Shown here: piece after piece, positions 32,337 through 40,013 of the stretch
How the letters are laid out: each line of letters starts with the position of its first letter
Numbering within the stretch: position 1 is the first letter of the stretch
NCBI RefSeq assembly: GCF_001905005.1
Contig: NZ_LWKZ01000024.1
Coordinates: forward strand, 775,299 to 839,298
Length of the DNA stretch: 64,000 nucleotides
DNA from: Streptomyces sp. CB02923
GTDB taxonomy: Bacteria; Actinomycetota; Actinomycetes; Streptomycetales; Streptomycetaceae
Reading direction: 5' to 3'
The notes under the pieces: generated by a model
What the model saw: only the letters and a program-made list of their open reading frames with translations
Told to the model about the DNA's origin: nothing
The model's database searches: none
Program-made: the position numbers and the translations under genes

Positions 32337-33632
32337 TCAGGGAGCGGCCGGGGTGAGGTCCCCGGCCACCGGGCCGGGACGGGGTCCGGCCACGGGCGGA
32401 AGGCCCGTGTAGTTCTCGGCCAGTTCGGCGGCGGCGTGCGGGGAGGTGGCGATGCGGTCGAGCTGGGCGATCTGCAGGCGGGTGTCGAAGGCGCTCTGGC
32501 CGGGCGCGGTGTGCAGCGTCGTGGTCATGAAGTGCGAGAACTGCTCGGCGCGCCAGACGCGGCGTAGGCAGGTGTCGGACCAGCCGTCCAGCAGTCCGGC
32601 GGAGCCGGTGTCCTTCAGGTGGGCGAAGGCCCGCGCCAGTTCGGTGACGTCGGAGGCGGCGAGGTTCAGTCCCTTGGCGCCGGCCGGCGGGACGATGTGC
32701 GCCGCGTCCCCGGCGAGCAGCACCCGCCCGTACCGCATGGGTTCGGTGACCACGCTCCGCATCGGGAGGACGGACTTGGCGGTGATCGGGCCGCGTGCGA
32801 GGTCCCACGGGCCGTCGGTGGCGGAGCGGGCGTCGAGTTCGTCCCAGATCCGGTCGTCGGGCCAGTCGGCGGGGTCGGTGCCGTGGGGCACTTGGAGGTA
32901 GAGGCGGCTGACGGTGGGCGAGCGCATGCTGAACAGGGCGAAGCCGCGTGCGGAGTGGGCGTACACCAGCTCGTCGCAGGACGGCGGGACGTCCGCGAGG
33001 ACACCGAGCCAGGCGTACGGGTAGCCGCGCTCGTACGTGCGGCGTATCCCGGCCGGTACCGCGTCGCGGGTCACGCCGTGGAAGCCGTCGCAGCCGACGA
33101 CGTAGTCGCAGGCCAGCGTGTGTTCGCGGCCCTCGTGTGCATAACGGATCACGGGCCGTGCGGTGTCCGCGCCCTCCACGGCGAGCGCCCGCGCCCCGAA
33201 GACCAGCGGCCCGCCGTCCGCGAGCTGGAGGGCTATGAGGTCCTTGACCACCTCGGTCTGCGCATAGACGACCACGCCGCGGCCGCCGGTCAGGGCGGGC
33301 AGATCGACGCGGTGCGAACGCCGGTCGTAGCGCAGCCGGATGCCGTGGTGGACGAGTCCCAGGCGGTCCAGGCGCTCCCCCGCGCCGCAGCCGCGCAGCG
33401 TGTCGGCGGTGCCCTGCTCCAGGACTCCGGCGCGCTGGCGCCGTTCGACGTAGGCGCGGTCGCGGCTCTCCAGGACGACGCTGTCGATGCCGGAACGGTG
33501 CAGCAGCCGTGCCAGGAGCAGTCCCGCCGGGCCGCCGCCGACGATGCCGACCGTGGTCGAGGCGGGGGCTGGCGGGGTGGTGCGCGCGTGAGGTGCAGGG
33601 GACGTGGGGGATGTGAGGGACGTGGGGCGCAT
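32337..33632 (-). CDS. pobA: 4-hydroxybenzoate 3-monooxygenase
   Basis: FAD-dependent aromatic hydroxylase of 431 residues converting 4-hydroxybenzoate to protocatechuate. The N-terminal dinucleotide motif is VGIVGGGPAGLLLARLL (about residues 28-44), the family motif DYVVGCDGFHGVTR sits mid-protein, and GRVLLAGDAAHIVPPAGAKG binds FAD. The first 25 or so residues are a Thr/Ser/Pro-rich extension. AAGGA lies upstream of ATG 33632. It starts only 4 bp after the pcaL stop, so it is the last gene of the pca operon and feeds its product directly into PcaHG. Confidence 0.93.
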   Translation of the reverse strand: MRPTSLTSPTSPAPHARTTPPAPASTTVGIVGGGPAGLLLARLLHRSGIDSVVLESRDRAYVERRQRAGVLEQGTADTLRGCGAGERLDRLGLVHHGIRLRYDRRSHRVDLPALTGGRGVVVYAQTEVVKDLIALQLADGGPLVFGARALAVEGADTARPVIRYAHEGREHTLACDYVVGCDGFHGVTRDAVPAGIRRTYERGYPYAWLGVLADVPPSCDELVYAHSARGFALFSMRSPTVSRLYLQVPHGTDPADWPDDRIWDELDARSATDGPWDLARGPITAKSVLPMRSVVTEPMRYGRVLLAGDAAHIVPPAGAKGLNLAASDVTELARAFAHLKDTGSAGLLDGWSDTCLRRVWRAEQFSHFMTTTLHTAPGQSAFDTRLQIAQLDRIATSPHAAAELAENYTGLPPVAGPRPGPVAGDLTPAAP

Positions 33633-33636
33633 CGGG

Positions 33637-34914
33637 TCACTTTCCTTCGCGGTGTTCGGCGAGGACGCGATCGGCCAGCGTGAACGCGGAGTTCGCCGCC
33701 GGCACGCCGCAGTAGACGGCCGACTGGAGCAGCACCTCTCGGATGTCTTCGGAGGTCAGCCCGTTGCGCAGGGCCGCGCGCAGGTGCAGCGCCAGTTCTT
33801 CCCGGTGCCCGCCCGCCACCAGGGCGGTGAGGGTGATACAGCTGCGGGTGTGCCGGGACAGTCCGGGGCGGGTCCAGATCTCGCCCCAGGCGTAGCGGGT
33901 GATGAAGTCCTGGAAGACGGCCGTGAAGGCGGTGGTGCGGGCAGCCGCGCGGTCGACGTGGTCGTCTCCGAGGACGGCGCGGCGGACCTCGGTACCGGCG
34001 GCGTGCCGGGGGCCGTCGTCGGTGGGGTGTTCCTTACGGCCGTCGGTGTCCGGGGCATCACAGCCGTCGGAGTCCGGTGTATCACGGCCGTCGGTGTCCG
34101 GTGCATCGCCCCGGCCCACCGGGTACGCCGTGAGGTGGCCGAGGAGCGCGGCGAGTACGGGTCCGGGCTGCTCGGCGTTGGCCAGGTGGGCGGCCCCGGC
34201 CACCTCGGTCAGGCTCGCGGCCGGGATGCCGTCGGCGAGTTGGCGGGCGTGGGCGGGCGGTGTCGCGGGGTCGTCGCGGCCCGCGACGACGAGGGTGGGC
34301 GCGCCGATCCGGCCGAGCTCGCCGCGCAGGTCGTAGGTGGCGAGCGCGTCGCAGCAGGCCGCGTATCCCTCGGGTGCCACGGTCCGCAGTCCGGCCAGGA
34401 GTCCGTCCGCCGCCGGTGATCCGGCGAAGGCCGGGGTGAACCAGCGGTCGGCGGCCGTGGCGGCGACCGGCGCCAGGCCCTGTTCCCGTACGAGGGCGGC
34501 CCGTTCGTGCCACGTTCCGGGCTCGCCGAAGCGGGCGGAGGAGCAGACCAGGGCGAGCGACGCGATCCGGTCGGGGTGGTGCACGGCGAGCCAGGCGCCG
34601 ACCGCCCCGCCCAGGGAGATGCCCGCGTACGCGAACCGGTCGATGCCGAGGGAGTCGGCGAGGGCGAGGACGAGTCCGCCGAGGCCGGCGACCGTGCAGG
34701 GCCCGTCCGTACGGCCCGCGAGCACGTCGTAAGGTGTCCCGCCATGCCCCGGCAGGTCCCAGCGCACGACGCGGAACCGGCGCGCCAGCACCTCCGCCTG
34801 GGGTTCCCAGACGGAGAGCGAGGTGCCCAGGGACGGCCCCAGCACGAGCGGGGGCGCGTCGGCGGGGCCGTCCTCGCGGTGGTGCGGGAGCGGAGGCGGT
34901 GCGGATGTCGTCAT
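33637..34914 (-). CDS. pcaL: Bifunctional 3-oxoadipate enol-lactonase / 4-carboxymuconolactone decarboxylase
   Basis: Fusion of PcaD and PcaC, 425 residues, catalysing the decarboxylation of gamma-carboxymuconolactone and the hydrolysis of the enol-lactone to 3-oxoadipate. Residues 1-260 are an alpha/beta hydrolase with nucleophile elbow GISLGG and the late His in GAAHLANAEQPG. Residues about 305-425 are the AhpD-like decarboxylase (ITRYAWGEIWTRPGLSRHTR; the VYCGVPAANSAF end). The linker carries an Asp/Gly/Thr-rich repeat (DAPDTDGRDTPDSDGCD). The start overlaps the pcaB stop by ATGA. Confidence 0.93.
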   Translation of the reverse strand: MTTSAPPPLPHHREDGPADAPPLVLGPSLGTSLSVWEPQAEVLARRFRVVRWDLPGHGGTPYDVLAGRTDGPCTVAGLGGLVLALADSLGIDRFAYAGISLGGAVGAWLAVHHPDRIASLALVCSSARFGEPGTWHERAALVREQGLAPVAATAADRWFTPAFAGSPAADGLLAGLRTVAPEGYAACCDALATYDLRGELGRIGAPTLVVAGRDDPATPPAHARQLADGIPAASLTEVAGAAHLANAEQPGPVLAALLGHLTAYPVGRGDAPDTDGRDTPDSDGCDAPDTDGRKEHPTDDGPRHAAGTEVRRAVLGDDHVDRAAARTTAFTAVFQDFITRYAWGEIWTRPGLSRHTRSCITLTALVAGGHREELALHLRAALRNGLTSEDIREVLLQSAVYCGVPAANSAFTLADRVLAEHREGK

Positions 34915-36446
34915 GCGTGCTCCTGCGGGGTCGGTGCGGGGAGGCGGGCACCGGGGCGGCGCAGGGCGCGGTCCACGAGCGCCCCGGCGGAGCCCGTGTA
35001 CGCGGCCGGGTCGGCCAGTTCGCGCAGCCGTGCCGCGGGGAAGGCCGCCGCGGCGGCGGGGTGGGCCTCGCACAGAGCCCGGCCCAGCGCCTCGGCCAGG
35101 CCGGTGCCCTCCTCGGCCGCCCGGCGCGCCACCTCGGTGAGCAGCCGCCGGGCCGTGTCCCGTCCGAGGCGGGCGCCGAGCACGGCCGCCAGCCGTTCGG
35201 CGACGACCAATCCGCCGGTCGCGCCGAGATTCGCGCGCATCCGCCGCGGGTGCACCCGCAGGTCCGCGGTCAGCCCGGCGGCGTCCCGGGCCGCGCCGCC
35301 CACCAGGCGCAGGGTGTCGCGCAGCGGCTGCCACTCCGCGTGCCAGGCCCCGGACGGCCGTTCGTCCTCGGCGGCCAGGGACCCGTACAGCACACCGGCC
35401 AGGGCCGGGACCTGCCGGGCGGCGGCGGCTATCAGCGTGGCCCGTACGGGGTTGGACTTGTGCGGCATGGCGGACGAGCCGCCGCCGCTGCCTTCGGCCA
35501 GCTCCGCGATCTCCGTGCGGGACAGGGCCAGCACATCGGCGGCGATCTTGCCGAGGGCGCCCGCGGTGTGCGCGAGCGCCCCGGCGAGGTCGGCGACGGG
35601 GGTGCGCAGGGTGTGCCAGGGCAGTACGGGCTCGGCGAGGCGGGTCTGTGCGGCGTACGCGGCGAGCAGCCGTGGCCCGGGGTCGCCGGTGTCGGTCCCG
35701 GCCTCCCCCACGTCGGTCCCAGGGCCGCCGCCGGGCTCACCGGCGGGTCCAAAAGACCCCTCCGCGTCGGCCTCCGCGAAGGCGTGGAACGCCGCAAGGG
35801 TGCCCGCCGCGCCGCCCAACTGCGCGGGCAGCACTGACCGTACGGCGGCGAGCCGGTCCCGGGCGTCCAGGGCCAGCCCGCGCCACCCCGCGGCCTTGAG
35901 GCCGAACGTGGTCGGCACCGCGTGCTGGGTGAGCGTGCGGCCCGCCATGGGAGTGTCGCGGTGCTCGGCCGCCAGCCGGGCCAGGGCCTCGGCGGTGTCG
36001 TCCAGGTCGCCGAGGACGGCTTCCAAGGCGCGTGAGCAGACCAGCATCGTGGCCGTGTCGAGGATGTCCTGGCTGGTGGCGCCACGGTGGACGTACGCGG
36101 CGGCCGCCGGGTCACGCGCGGCCACGGCGGAGGTGAGTGCGGCGACGAGGGGGATGACCGGGTTGCCGCCGGAGCGTGCCCGTACCGCGAGTTCGCGCGC
36201 GTCGTAGTGGCCGCTGTCGCGCGCGGCGGCGGTGACGGCTTCGGCCGCCGAGGCCGGTGCCAGTCCGACCGCGGCCTGTGCCCGGGTCAGGGCCGCTTCC
36301 GCGTCCAGCAGGGCACGTACGTACGCGGCGTCGCCGGTGGCGGCCTCGACGGCCGAGTCCGCCGGGCCCGGAGTGAGCAGGCCGGTGTCGGCGCCTTCGG
36401 GCCACGCGTCGGGCGGAACTCCCACGGGGTGTTCAGCGGAACTCAA
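34911..36446 (-). CDS. pcaB: 3-carboxy-cis,cis-muconate cycloisomerase
   Basis: Fumarase/aspartase superfamily enzyme of about 511 residues cyclising 3-carboxymuconate to gamma-carboxymuconolactone. The superfamily signature GSSAMPHKSNPV is present, with the upstream VHRGATSQDI loop and LTQHAVPTTFGLK. A Gly/Asp/Thr-rich insertion of about 25 residues (around GPGTDVGEAGTDTGDPG) makes it longer than most homologues. The TTG start at 36446 overlaps the pcaG stop by 14 bp with GGAG upstream; GTG 36425 is an alternative. It is coupled to pcaL downstream. Confidence 0.92.
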   Translation of the reverse strand: MSSAEHPVGVPPDAWPEGADTGLLTPGPADSAVEAATGDAAYVRALLDAEAALTRAQAAVGLAPASAAEAVTAAARDSGHYDARELAVRARSGGNPVIPLVAALTSAVAARDPAAAAYVHRGATSQDILDTATMLVCSRALEAVLGDLDDTAEALARLAAEHRDTPMAGRTLTQHAVPTTFGLKAAGWRGLALDARDRLAAVRSVLPAQLGGAAGTLAAFHAFAEADAEGSFGPAGEPGGGPGTDVGEAGTDTGDPGPRLLAAYAAQTRLAEPVLPWHTLRTPVADLAGALAHTAGALGKIAADVLALSRTEIAELAEGSGGGSSAMPHKSNPVRATLIAAAARQVPALAGVLYGSLAAEDERPSGAWHAEWQPLRDTLRLVGGAARDAAGLTADLRVHPRRMRANLGATGGLVVAERLAAVLGARLGRDTARRLLTEVARRAAEEGTGLAEALGRALCEAHPAAAAAFPAARLRELADPAAYTGSAGALVDRALRRPGARLPAPTPQEHA

Positions 36447-37233
36447 GAAAAACCGTCTCCTCGCACTCCTCGCCGCCTTCCGCGGCCCCGCTCCCGGCCT
36501 CGGCGGCGGCCTGGAGCCGGATGTCGAAGCGGTACCGCCGCTCGCCTTCGGCGCGCGCGACCAGCGTGCGCGCCCGGTGCGCGGGGAGCTGGGACAGCAG
36601 CGGGTCGGCCGCGTGGGCCGCCGCGTCCCCGGGGAAGTAGACCCGGGTGAACAGGTGGTGCAGCAGGCCGCGGGCGAAGACGCACACCGCGATGTACGGT
36701 GCCGCCACCGGGCGGCCCGCCGGGGCCGTGGCGGGCAGGGTGCGCAGGACGTAGCGGCCGTCGGCGTCGGTGGGCACCCGGCCGAAGCCGGTGAAGTCCA
36801 CGCCGTCGCGGCCGACGACCGCGCCGGTCGCCGGGTCGCGGCGCAGCGAACCGGGCGCGCCGTGCAGGCTCCCGTCCGGCCCGGCCTGCCAGAACTCCAG
36901 CAGCGCGTCCGGCACCGGCTCCCCCGCGCCGTCCAGGACCCGGCCGTGCAGGGTGACGGTGTCGGGGTGCCCGACGGGAGCCATTTCTCCGCCGCCGGGG
37001 AACGGCAGCGCGTAGCCGTAGAAGGGACCGATGGTCTGGGAGGGCGTGGGGGCAAGCGCCCCGGGCGTGTCCGGGACGGCGCCCGGCGTGTCCGGGACGG
37101 CGGGCGTGTCCGGGACGGCCCCGGGTGTGTCCGGGGCGGCGCCGGGTGTGTCCGGGGCGGCGCCGGGCTGCTGCGGTACGCCGACATGCCGTGTCTCGTC
37201 GGCGGGTACGTCTTCGTGCGGTGCGGCGGGCAT
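36433..37233 (-). CDS. pcaG: Protocatechuate 3,4-dioxygenase alpha subunit
   Basis: Subunit of the non-heme Fe(III) intradiol dioxygenase that opens protocatechuate; the alpha subunit shares the beta-sandwich fold but does not bind iron. The protein has 266 residues. The core starts at TPSQTIGPFYGYALPFPGG (about residue 64) and continues with VTLHGRVLDGAGEPVPDALLEFWQ. The first 62 residues are unusual, with a run of PDTPGA(V/A) repeats encoded by 21-bp tandem repeats; normal PcaG proteins start at the core. The start overlaps the pcaH stop (TGATG), consistent with assembly of a 1:1 complex. Confidence 0.92.
   Translation of the reverse strand: MPAAPHEDVPADETRHVGVPQQPGAAPDTPGAAPDTPGAVPDTPAVPDTPGAVPDTPGALAPTPSQTIGPFYGYALPFPGGGEMAPVGHPDTVTLHGRVLDGAGEPVPDALLEFWQAGPDGSLHGAPGSLRRDPATGAVVGRDGVDFTGFGRVPTDADGRYVLRTLPATAPAGRPVAAPYIAVCVFARGLLHHLFTRVYFPGDAAAHAADPLLSQLPAHRARTLVARAEGERRYRFDIRLQAAAEAGSGAAEGGEECEETVFLEFR
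37058..37159 (-). repeat. 21-bp tandem repeats in the 5' part of pcaG
   Basis: Five consecutive units (21, 21, 18, 21, 21 bp), each containing GTGTCCGGG(A/G)CG, encode the PDTPGA repeats ahead of the PcaG core domain. Confidence 0.9.
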
Positions 37234-38096
37234 CAGCGGTCCCCCTCGGTCCAGGTGGCGGACGGTCCGTCCAGCACGATGTCCCAGCGGTAGCCGAGGG
37301 ACCACTGCGCACGAGCCAGTTCCGGGTCGTACGCGCAGACCAGCCGTTCGCGGGCCTGCGGATCGGTGCACGAGGCGAGGATCGGGTCGTACGGGAACAG
37401 CGGGTCGCCGGGGAAGTACATCTGGGTCACCAGGCGCTGGGTGAAGGCGGTGCCGAAGAGCGAGAAGTGGATGTGGGCCGGGCGCCAGGCGTTGTGGTGG
37501 TTGCGCCACGGGTAGGCGCCGGGCCGGACGGTGGTGAACGCGTACCGGCCCGCGTCGTCCGTCAGGCAGCGGCCGACGCCGGTGAAGTGCGGGTCGAGCG
37601 GCGCCGGGTGCTGGTCGCGCTGGTGGGCGTACCGGCCGGCGGCGTTGGCCTGCCAGATCTCGACGAGTTGGCCGCGCACCGGGCGCCCGGCGCGGTCCCG
37701 TACCCGGCCGGCGACGGTGATCCGCTCGCCGAGCGGCTCGCCGGCGTGCTGCCGGGTGAGGTCGGCGTCCAGGGCGGTGACGTCGGTGACGCCGAAGGCG
37801 GGCCCGGCCAGTTCGACGGCCTCCGGGTCGCGCAGCGCGTCGATCACGGCCGACGGCTGGACGGGGTGGCGCAGGCGGGTGCTGCGGTACGGGGCGAAGT
37901 CACGCCCGGGGTGCGCCGGTGCGGGGCCGCCCGCCGTACGGGCGGGGGCGGCGGCCGTGTGCAGCGCGGCGATCTCGCGGTCGATGGCGGACTGCGGTTC
38001 GGCGCCCGGGGGCAGCGGCGCCGGTGCGGCCGCGGGACCGGCGGACGCGGTGGCGGCCGGGGATGCCGGGGCGGCGGATGCGCTGGGTGGAGTCAT
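37233..38096 (-). CDS. pcaH: Protocatechuate 3,4-dioxygenase beta subunit
   Basis: Iron-bearing catalytic subunit, 287 residues. The family signature around the iron ligands is visible: a Tyr ligand in WQANAAGRYAHQRDQ, then PGAYPWRNHHNAWRPAHIHF with the second Tyr and two His. The N-terminus is an Ala/Pro-rich extension of about 45 residues before DREIAALH. ATG 38096 is preceded by GGAGAAG. The pcaF thiolase, which separates pcaJ and pcaH in the S. coelicolor pca operon, is absent; about 68 bp separate pcaJ and pcaH here. Confidence 0.93.
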   Translation of the reverse strand: MTPPSASAAPASPAATASAGPAAAPAPLPPGAEPQSAIDREIAALHTAAAPARTAGGPAPAHPGRDFAPYRSTRLRHPVQPSAVIDALRDPEAVELAGPAFGVTDVTALDADLTRQHAGEPLGERITVAGRVRDRAGRPVRGQLVEIWQANAAGRYAHQRDQHPAPLDPHFTGVGRCLTDDAGRYAFTTVRPGAYPWRNHHNAWRPAHIHFSLFGTAFTQRLVTQMYFPGDPLFPYDPILASCTDPQARERLVCAYDPELARAQWSLGYRWDIVLDGPSATWTEGDR

Positions 38097-38163
38097 CGGG
38101 GCTTCTCCAGACGTGAGCCTTCGGTGTCCTGTCCGTACGGGGTGGATGACGGCACTCACACCG

Positions 38164-39012
38164 TCATCCTTCTTCCCGGCTTCCATCCCGGCTTCCGTCC
38201 CGGCCTCCATCTCGGCTTCCGTCCCGGCTTCCTTCCGGATTTCTCCCGGCCGCTTTCAGTGCGCGCAGGGCCGACAGTTCGGCGTCGTCCGGCGCCTCGG
38301 TGGTCGTGAGGTCAGGTGCCGTGCGCAGGTCCCAGCCGGTGGCCGCACGGGCCTGGTCGGGTGTCACTCCCGGGTGTACGGCGGTCAGGACGAGTTCGGC
38401 GGTGTCCGGGTCCGGGCGCAGGATGCCGAGGTCGGTGATGACGGCGGTGGGCCCGGCGCCGCGCATCCCGAGGGCGGCGCGGTCGCCCGGCCCGGAGCCG
38501 TGCCCGAGGGTGGTGACGAAGTCGAGCGCCGGCACGAGGTTGCGGCGGGTGTGCCGCAGCACGATGAGCACCTCGCCGCAGTTCGCGGCGATCTCCGGGG
38601 CGCCGCCCGCGCCGGGCAGCCTGCCCGCCGGCCGGTCCGGGCCGCGGTCCACGACGGTGGTGTTGATGTTGGCGAACCGGTCGAGCTGGGCGGCTCCGAG
38701 GAATCCCACGTCGATCCGGCCGCCCTGCAGCCAGTAGTTGAACATCTCCGGCACGGACACCACCGCGTCGGCGGTGTCGGCCAGTTCGCCGTCGCCGATC
38801 GACAGCGGCAGCCGGGTCGGCCGGGAGCCGATGGTGCCGGACTCGTACACCAGGACCAGGTCCGGGTTGACGGTGCGGCGCGCCAGGTTGGCGGCCGTGC
38901 TGGGCAGTCCGATGCCGACGAAGCAGCTCCGCGCGCCGGCCAGCGCGCGGGCCGCGTTGACCTCCATCAGTTCGTCGCGGCCGCAGCGCGCGCCGCCGTC
39001 CGTACCGCTCAT
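38164..39012 (-). CDS. pcaJ: 3-oxoadipate CoA-transferase beta subunit
   Basis: Second subunit of the succinyl-CoA:3-oxoadipate CoA-transferase, 282 residues. The catalytic Glu is in LVYESGTIG (about residue 50), the family signature for beta subunits, and the GIGLPSTAANLA motif precedes it. The core ends near ALRALKAAGRNPEG, after which a repetitive tail (GSRDGSRDGGRD) encoded by 12-bp repeats extends the protein by about 20 residues. The start overlaps the pcaI stop (ATGA), as expected for a heterodimer. Confidence 0.92.
   Translation of the reverse strand: MSGTDGGARCGRDELMEVNAARALAGARSCFVGIGLPSTAANLARRTVNPDLVLVYESGTIGSRPTRLPLSIGDGELADTADAVVSVPEMFNYWLQGGRIDVGFLGAAQLDRFANINTTVVDRGPDRPAGRLPGAGGAPEIAANCGEVLIVLRHTRRNLVPALDFVTTLGHGSGPGDRAALGMRGAGPTAVITDLGILRPDPDTAELVLTAVHPGVTPDQARAATGWDLRTAPDLTTTEAPDDAELSALRALKAAGRNPEGSRDGSRDGGRDGSRDGSREEG
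38175..38234 (-). repeat. 12-bp tandem repeats at the 3' end of pcaJ
   Basis: Five 12-bp units of the form CCCGGCTTCC(A/G)T encode the charged GSRD-type tail of PcaJ. Confidence 0.9.
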
Positions 39013-39824
39013 CGGGTCCCTTTCCGTACGTGGTCGTCGAGCCAGCGCGCGAACGTGTCCCGGTCGCGGGAGACGGCGTCCCACTCCTGGTAGAAGTCGT
39101 TGTCCCGGACCGAGTACCCGGCGGCGTACGAGGGGTGGGCGCCGCCGGGCACGAGCGCGACGGCGTCGATCACCCAGCCGGGCAGCGCCACCGAGCCGGG
39201 CCGGGGCTCCAGGTCGCCCTCGACGATCTCCTCGACGGTGACCAGCACCCGCCCGGCGGCCAGTACCGCTTCCTTCTGCACCCCGGTCAGGCCCCACAGC
39301 TGAACGTTGCCGTCCCGGTCGGCCTGCTGGGCGTGGATGACCGTGACGTCCGGGTTGAGGGCGGCCACGGCGGCCAGTTCCTCGCCGGTGAACGGGCAGG
39401 TGACGGTGGCGACCGTGTCCGTACGGCCGGGGATGCCGCTGCCGCGGTAGCCGCGCAGCACCGCGAACGGCAGCTTCGAGGCACCGGCGACATAGCGGTT
39501 GGCCATGCCCGCGTGGCTGTGTTCGTCCAGCTCCAGCGGGTGCGGCCAGCCGTTCTCGACCGCGTCGCGGAAGCGGTGCAGCGAGCCGACGCCGGGGTTG
39601 CCGCCCCAGGAGAAGACCAGTTTGCGGGCGGCGCCCGCGCCGATCAGCTGGTCGTAGACCACGTCCGGGGTCATGCGGGCCAGTGTCAGGCCGGTGATGC
39701 CCTGCCGGATGATCTCGTGCGCCGCGGCGAAGGGGATCAGGTGGGTGAAGCCCTCCAGTGCGACGGTGTCCCCGTCGTGGACCAGGTCCCGCACGGCGTC
39801 GCGCAGGGAACGGATGTCGGCCAT
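39009..39824 (-). CDS. pcaI: 3-oxoadipate CoA-transferase alpha subunit
   Basis: First subunit of the 3-oxoadipate CoA-transferase, 271 residues, activating 3-oxoadipate for thiolysis. The alpha-subunit signature GDTVALEGFTHLIPFAAAHE lies near the N-terminus (about residues 18-38) and GAARKLVFSWGGNPGVGSLH follows. It is the first gene of the leftward pca operon, with GGCGAGGAC upstream of ATG 39824, and is divergent from the double IclR regulator across a palindrome. Confidence 0.92.
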   Translation of the reverse strand: MADIRSLRDAVRDLVHDGDTVALEGFTHLIPFAAAHEIIRQGITGLTLARMTPDVVYDQLIGAGAARKLVFSWGGNPGVGSLHRFRDAVENGWPHPLELDEHSHAGMANRYVAGASKLPFAVLRGYRGSGIPGRTDTVATVTCPFTGEELAAVAALNPDVTVIHAQQADRDGNVQLWGLTGVQKEAVLAAGRVLVTVEEIVEGDLEPRPGSVALPGWVIDAVALVPGGAHPSYAAGYSVRDNDFYQEWDAVSRDRDTFARWLDDHVRKGTR

Positions 39825-39904
39825 GTCCTCGCCCTCGGGTCGTCCGGTGTGCCGGTGCCCGGCGGGGCCTCGCAACGCACCGCCCCGCCCCTCTTGTTCG
39901 CCAG

Positions 39905-39920
39905 ATGAACTTTCGTTCAT
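39905..39920. promoter_or_regulatory. Perfect 16-bp palindrome in the pca/iclR divergent promoter region
   Basis: ATGAAC-TTTC-GTTCAT lies between the divergent pcaI and IclR-type starts, 81 bp from pcaI and 94 bp from the regulator. The right arm runs into GTTCATAATCGAC, similar in style to IclR-family PcaR sites. It is the most likely binding site of the adjacent regulator. Confidence 0.6.
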
Positions 39921-40013
39921 AATCGACGTGCCCTGAGTTTGAACCCCTCTCCCGGCCCTGTCAACGGCGCAGCGGGTACGGTTCCGACGAGATTTCCGCA
40001 CCGTGGAGAGCCC

